Positions 63,610 through 64,000 of a DNA stretch of 64,000 nucleotides are shown here, piece by piece. The position numbers and the translations under genes were made by a program. Origin of the DNA: Antiquaquibacter soli (GTDB lineage Bacteria > Actinomycetota > Actinomycetes > Actinomycetales > Microbacteriaceae); assembly GCF_030580675.1 (NCBI RefSeq), contig NZ_JAUQUB010000003.1:186001-250000 (forward strand), written 5' to 3'. Under the pieces are notes generated by a model. That model had not been told where the DNA came from, made no database searches, and was given only the letters and a program-made list of their open reading frames with translations. Position 1 is the stretch's first letter. The number at the start of each line of letters is the position of its first letter.

Positions 63610-64000
63610 GTGCGCGCTGGTGTGATCCGTGGTGTTGTTGCTTCGCTTGCTGCTCTGGTCCTGACGTGGACGCTGGTGACGCCGGTTGCTGCCGAGGAGG
63701 TGGCCGAGCCGGTCACTCCGAGTGACCAGGTGCCCGTGGCCGACATCGTGCCGCCGCTGGAGTCCGAGCCGCTCGTCGTGGAGGCGGGCACCGTGCCGGA
63801 GGGTGAGTTCTTCCCGGAGCTCGAGGCGGCCGCCCGTGAGGACACGGTCGTCGGTCGCGGTGTCGCGGAGGCACTGCCGCGGGTGGAGGGTTACGACCCG
63901 GAGACGTCCGTGGAAATCGACCGGGACGAGTTCTCGACGACGTACGAGAACGCGGATGGCACGTTCGCGACCGAGTTCTCCCCCACGCCGGTGCACGCGG
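63610..64000 (+). CDS. Secreted protein, probable RHS/YD-repeat or DNRLRE-type (5' end only)
   Basis: 130 residues seen before the right edge. Signal peptide (MRAGVIRGVVASLAALVLTW... cleavage near VAA-EE), then an acidic Pro/Val segment and DRDEFSTTYENADGTFATEF, which resembles the N-terminal region of WapA/RHS-type wall-associated proteins of Microbacteriaceae. GTG 63610. Codon use (GTT, GCT, CTT rich) is less GC-biased than in neighbours, consistent with an acquired or polymorphic-toxin gene. The end and any repeats lie outside the window. Confidence 0.5.
   Translation, partial: MRAGVIRGVVASLAALVLTWTLVTPVAAEEVAEPVTPSDQVPVADIVPPLESEPLVVEAGTVPEGEFFPELEAAAREDTVVGRGVAEALPRVEGYDPETSVEIDRDEFSTTYENADGTFATEFSPTPVHA

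Overview
The window is chromosomal DNA from a high-GC actinomycete, most probably a member of the Microbacteriaceae. The evidence is the GC-rich coding sequence throughout, the recurring in-frame GGATGC/GCATCC hexamers, and the actinobacterial origin gene order trxB-trxA-parB-parA-rsmG-khpB-yidC-yidD-rnpA-rpmH-dnaA-dnaN-gnd-recF-DUF721-gyrB-gyrA-DUF3566-tRNA-Ile-tRNA-Ala. It spans the replication origin (about 33.5-35.4 kb) and the parS centromere (about 30.8-31.1 kb). I see no transposase, integrase, rRNA operon or CRISPR array.

Left arm (1-24.4 kb). A zinc-type ABC binding lipoprotein runs off the left edge behind a Zur-like inverted repeat. Next come a DUF4236 protein, a branched-chain 2-oxoacid dehydrogenase operon (E1a-E1b-E2) led by an aminotransferase, a holin-like membrane protein, and a WXG-type small protein paired with a serine hydrolase. 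Tyrosine phosphatase and purB follow, then membrane proteins, a TetR regulator with two operator palindromes, and an epoxide hydrolase/SnoaL pair divergent from a MarR regulator with its own palindrome. The replication and translation genes dnaB and rpsF-ssb-rpsR-rplI follow, then the CCA-adding enzyme, a DUF6049 protein and murJ.

Origin core (24.5-44.6 kb). Thioredoxin reductase and thioredoxin, an aminotransferase and a Ddl-like ligase precede the minus-strand block parA-parB, rsmG, khpB-yidC-yidD-rnpA-rpmH. The plus-strand replication block runs from dnaA to gyrA. Three parS sites lie between rsmG and khpB, one of them containing the rsmG start codon. DnaA boxes lie on both sides of dnaA. 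The outward change of strand near rpmH/dnaA is what a bidirectional origin should show.

Right arm (44.7-64 kb). A blue-light cluster holds two BLUF photoreceptor genes flanking an AraC/GyrI regulator. One BLUF protein carries an unrecognised ~66-residue N-terminal domain; in the other locus that domain is a separate, translationally coupled gene. Then come an SDR oxidoreductase with an MmyB-type HTH regulator that share an operator-like 15-mer, a GNAT/GyrI pair, and a two-component system with a PepSY-like membrane protein. A THI5/SsuA-type ABC transporter with two permeases, apt, a cyclase-fold protein, a NUDIX hydrolase, a Tat-exported metallophosphoesterase operon and cofD (coenzyme F420) follow. 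The 5' end of a secreted, probably RHS/YD-repeat protein runs off the right edge.

The best candidates for undescribed biology are the BLUF-associated domain and its regulatory hairpin, a 65-bp palindromic repeat present twice (10828-10892 and 56630-56694), the paired SDR/HTH operators, and the WXG-hydrolase pair.
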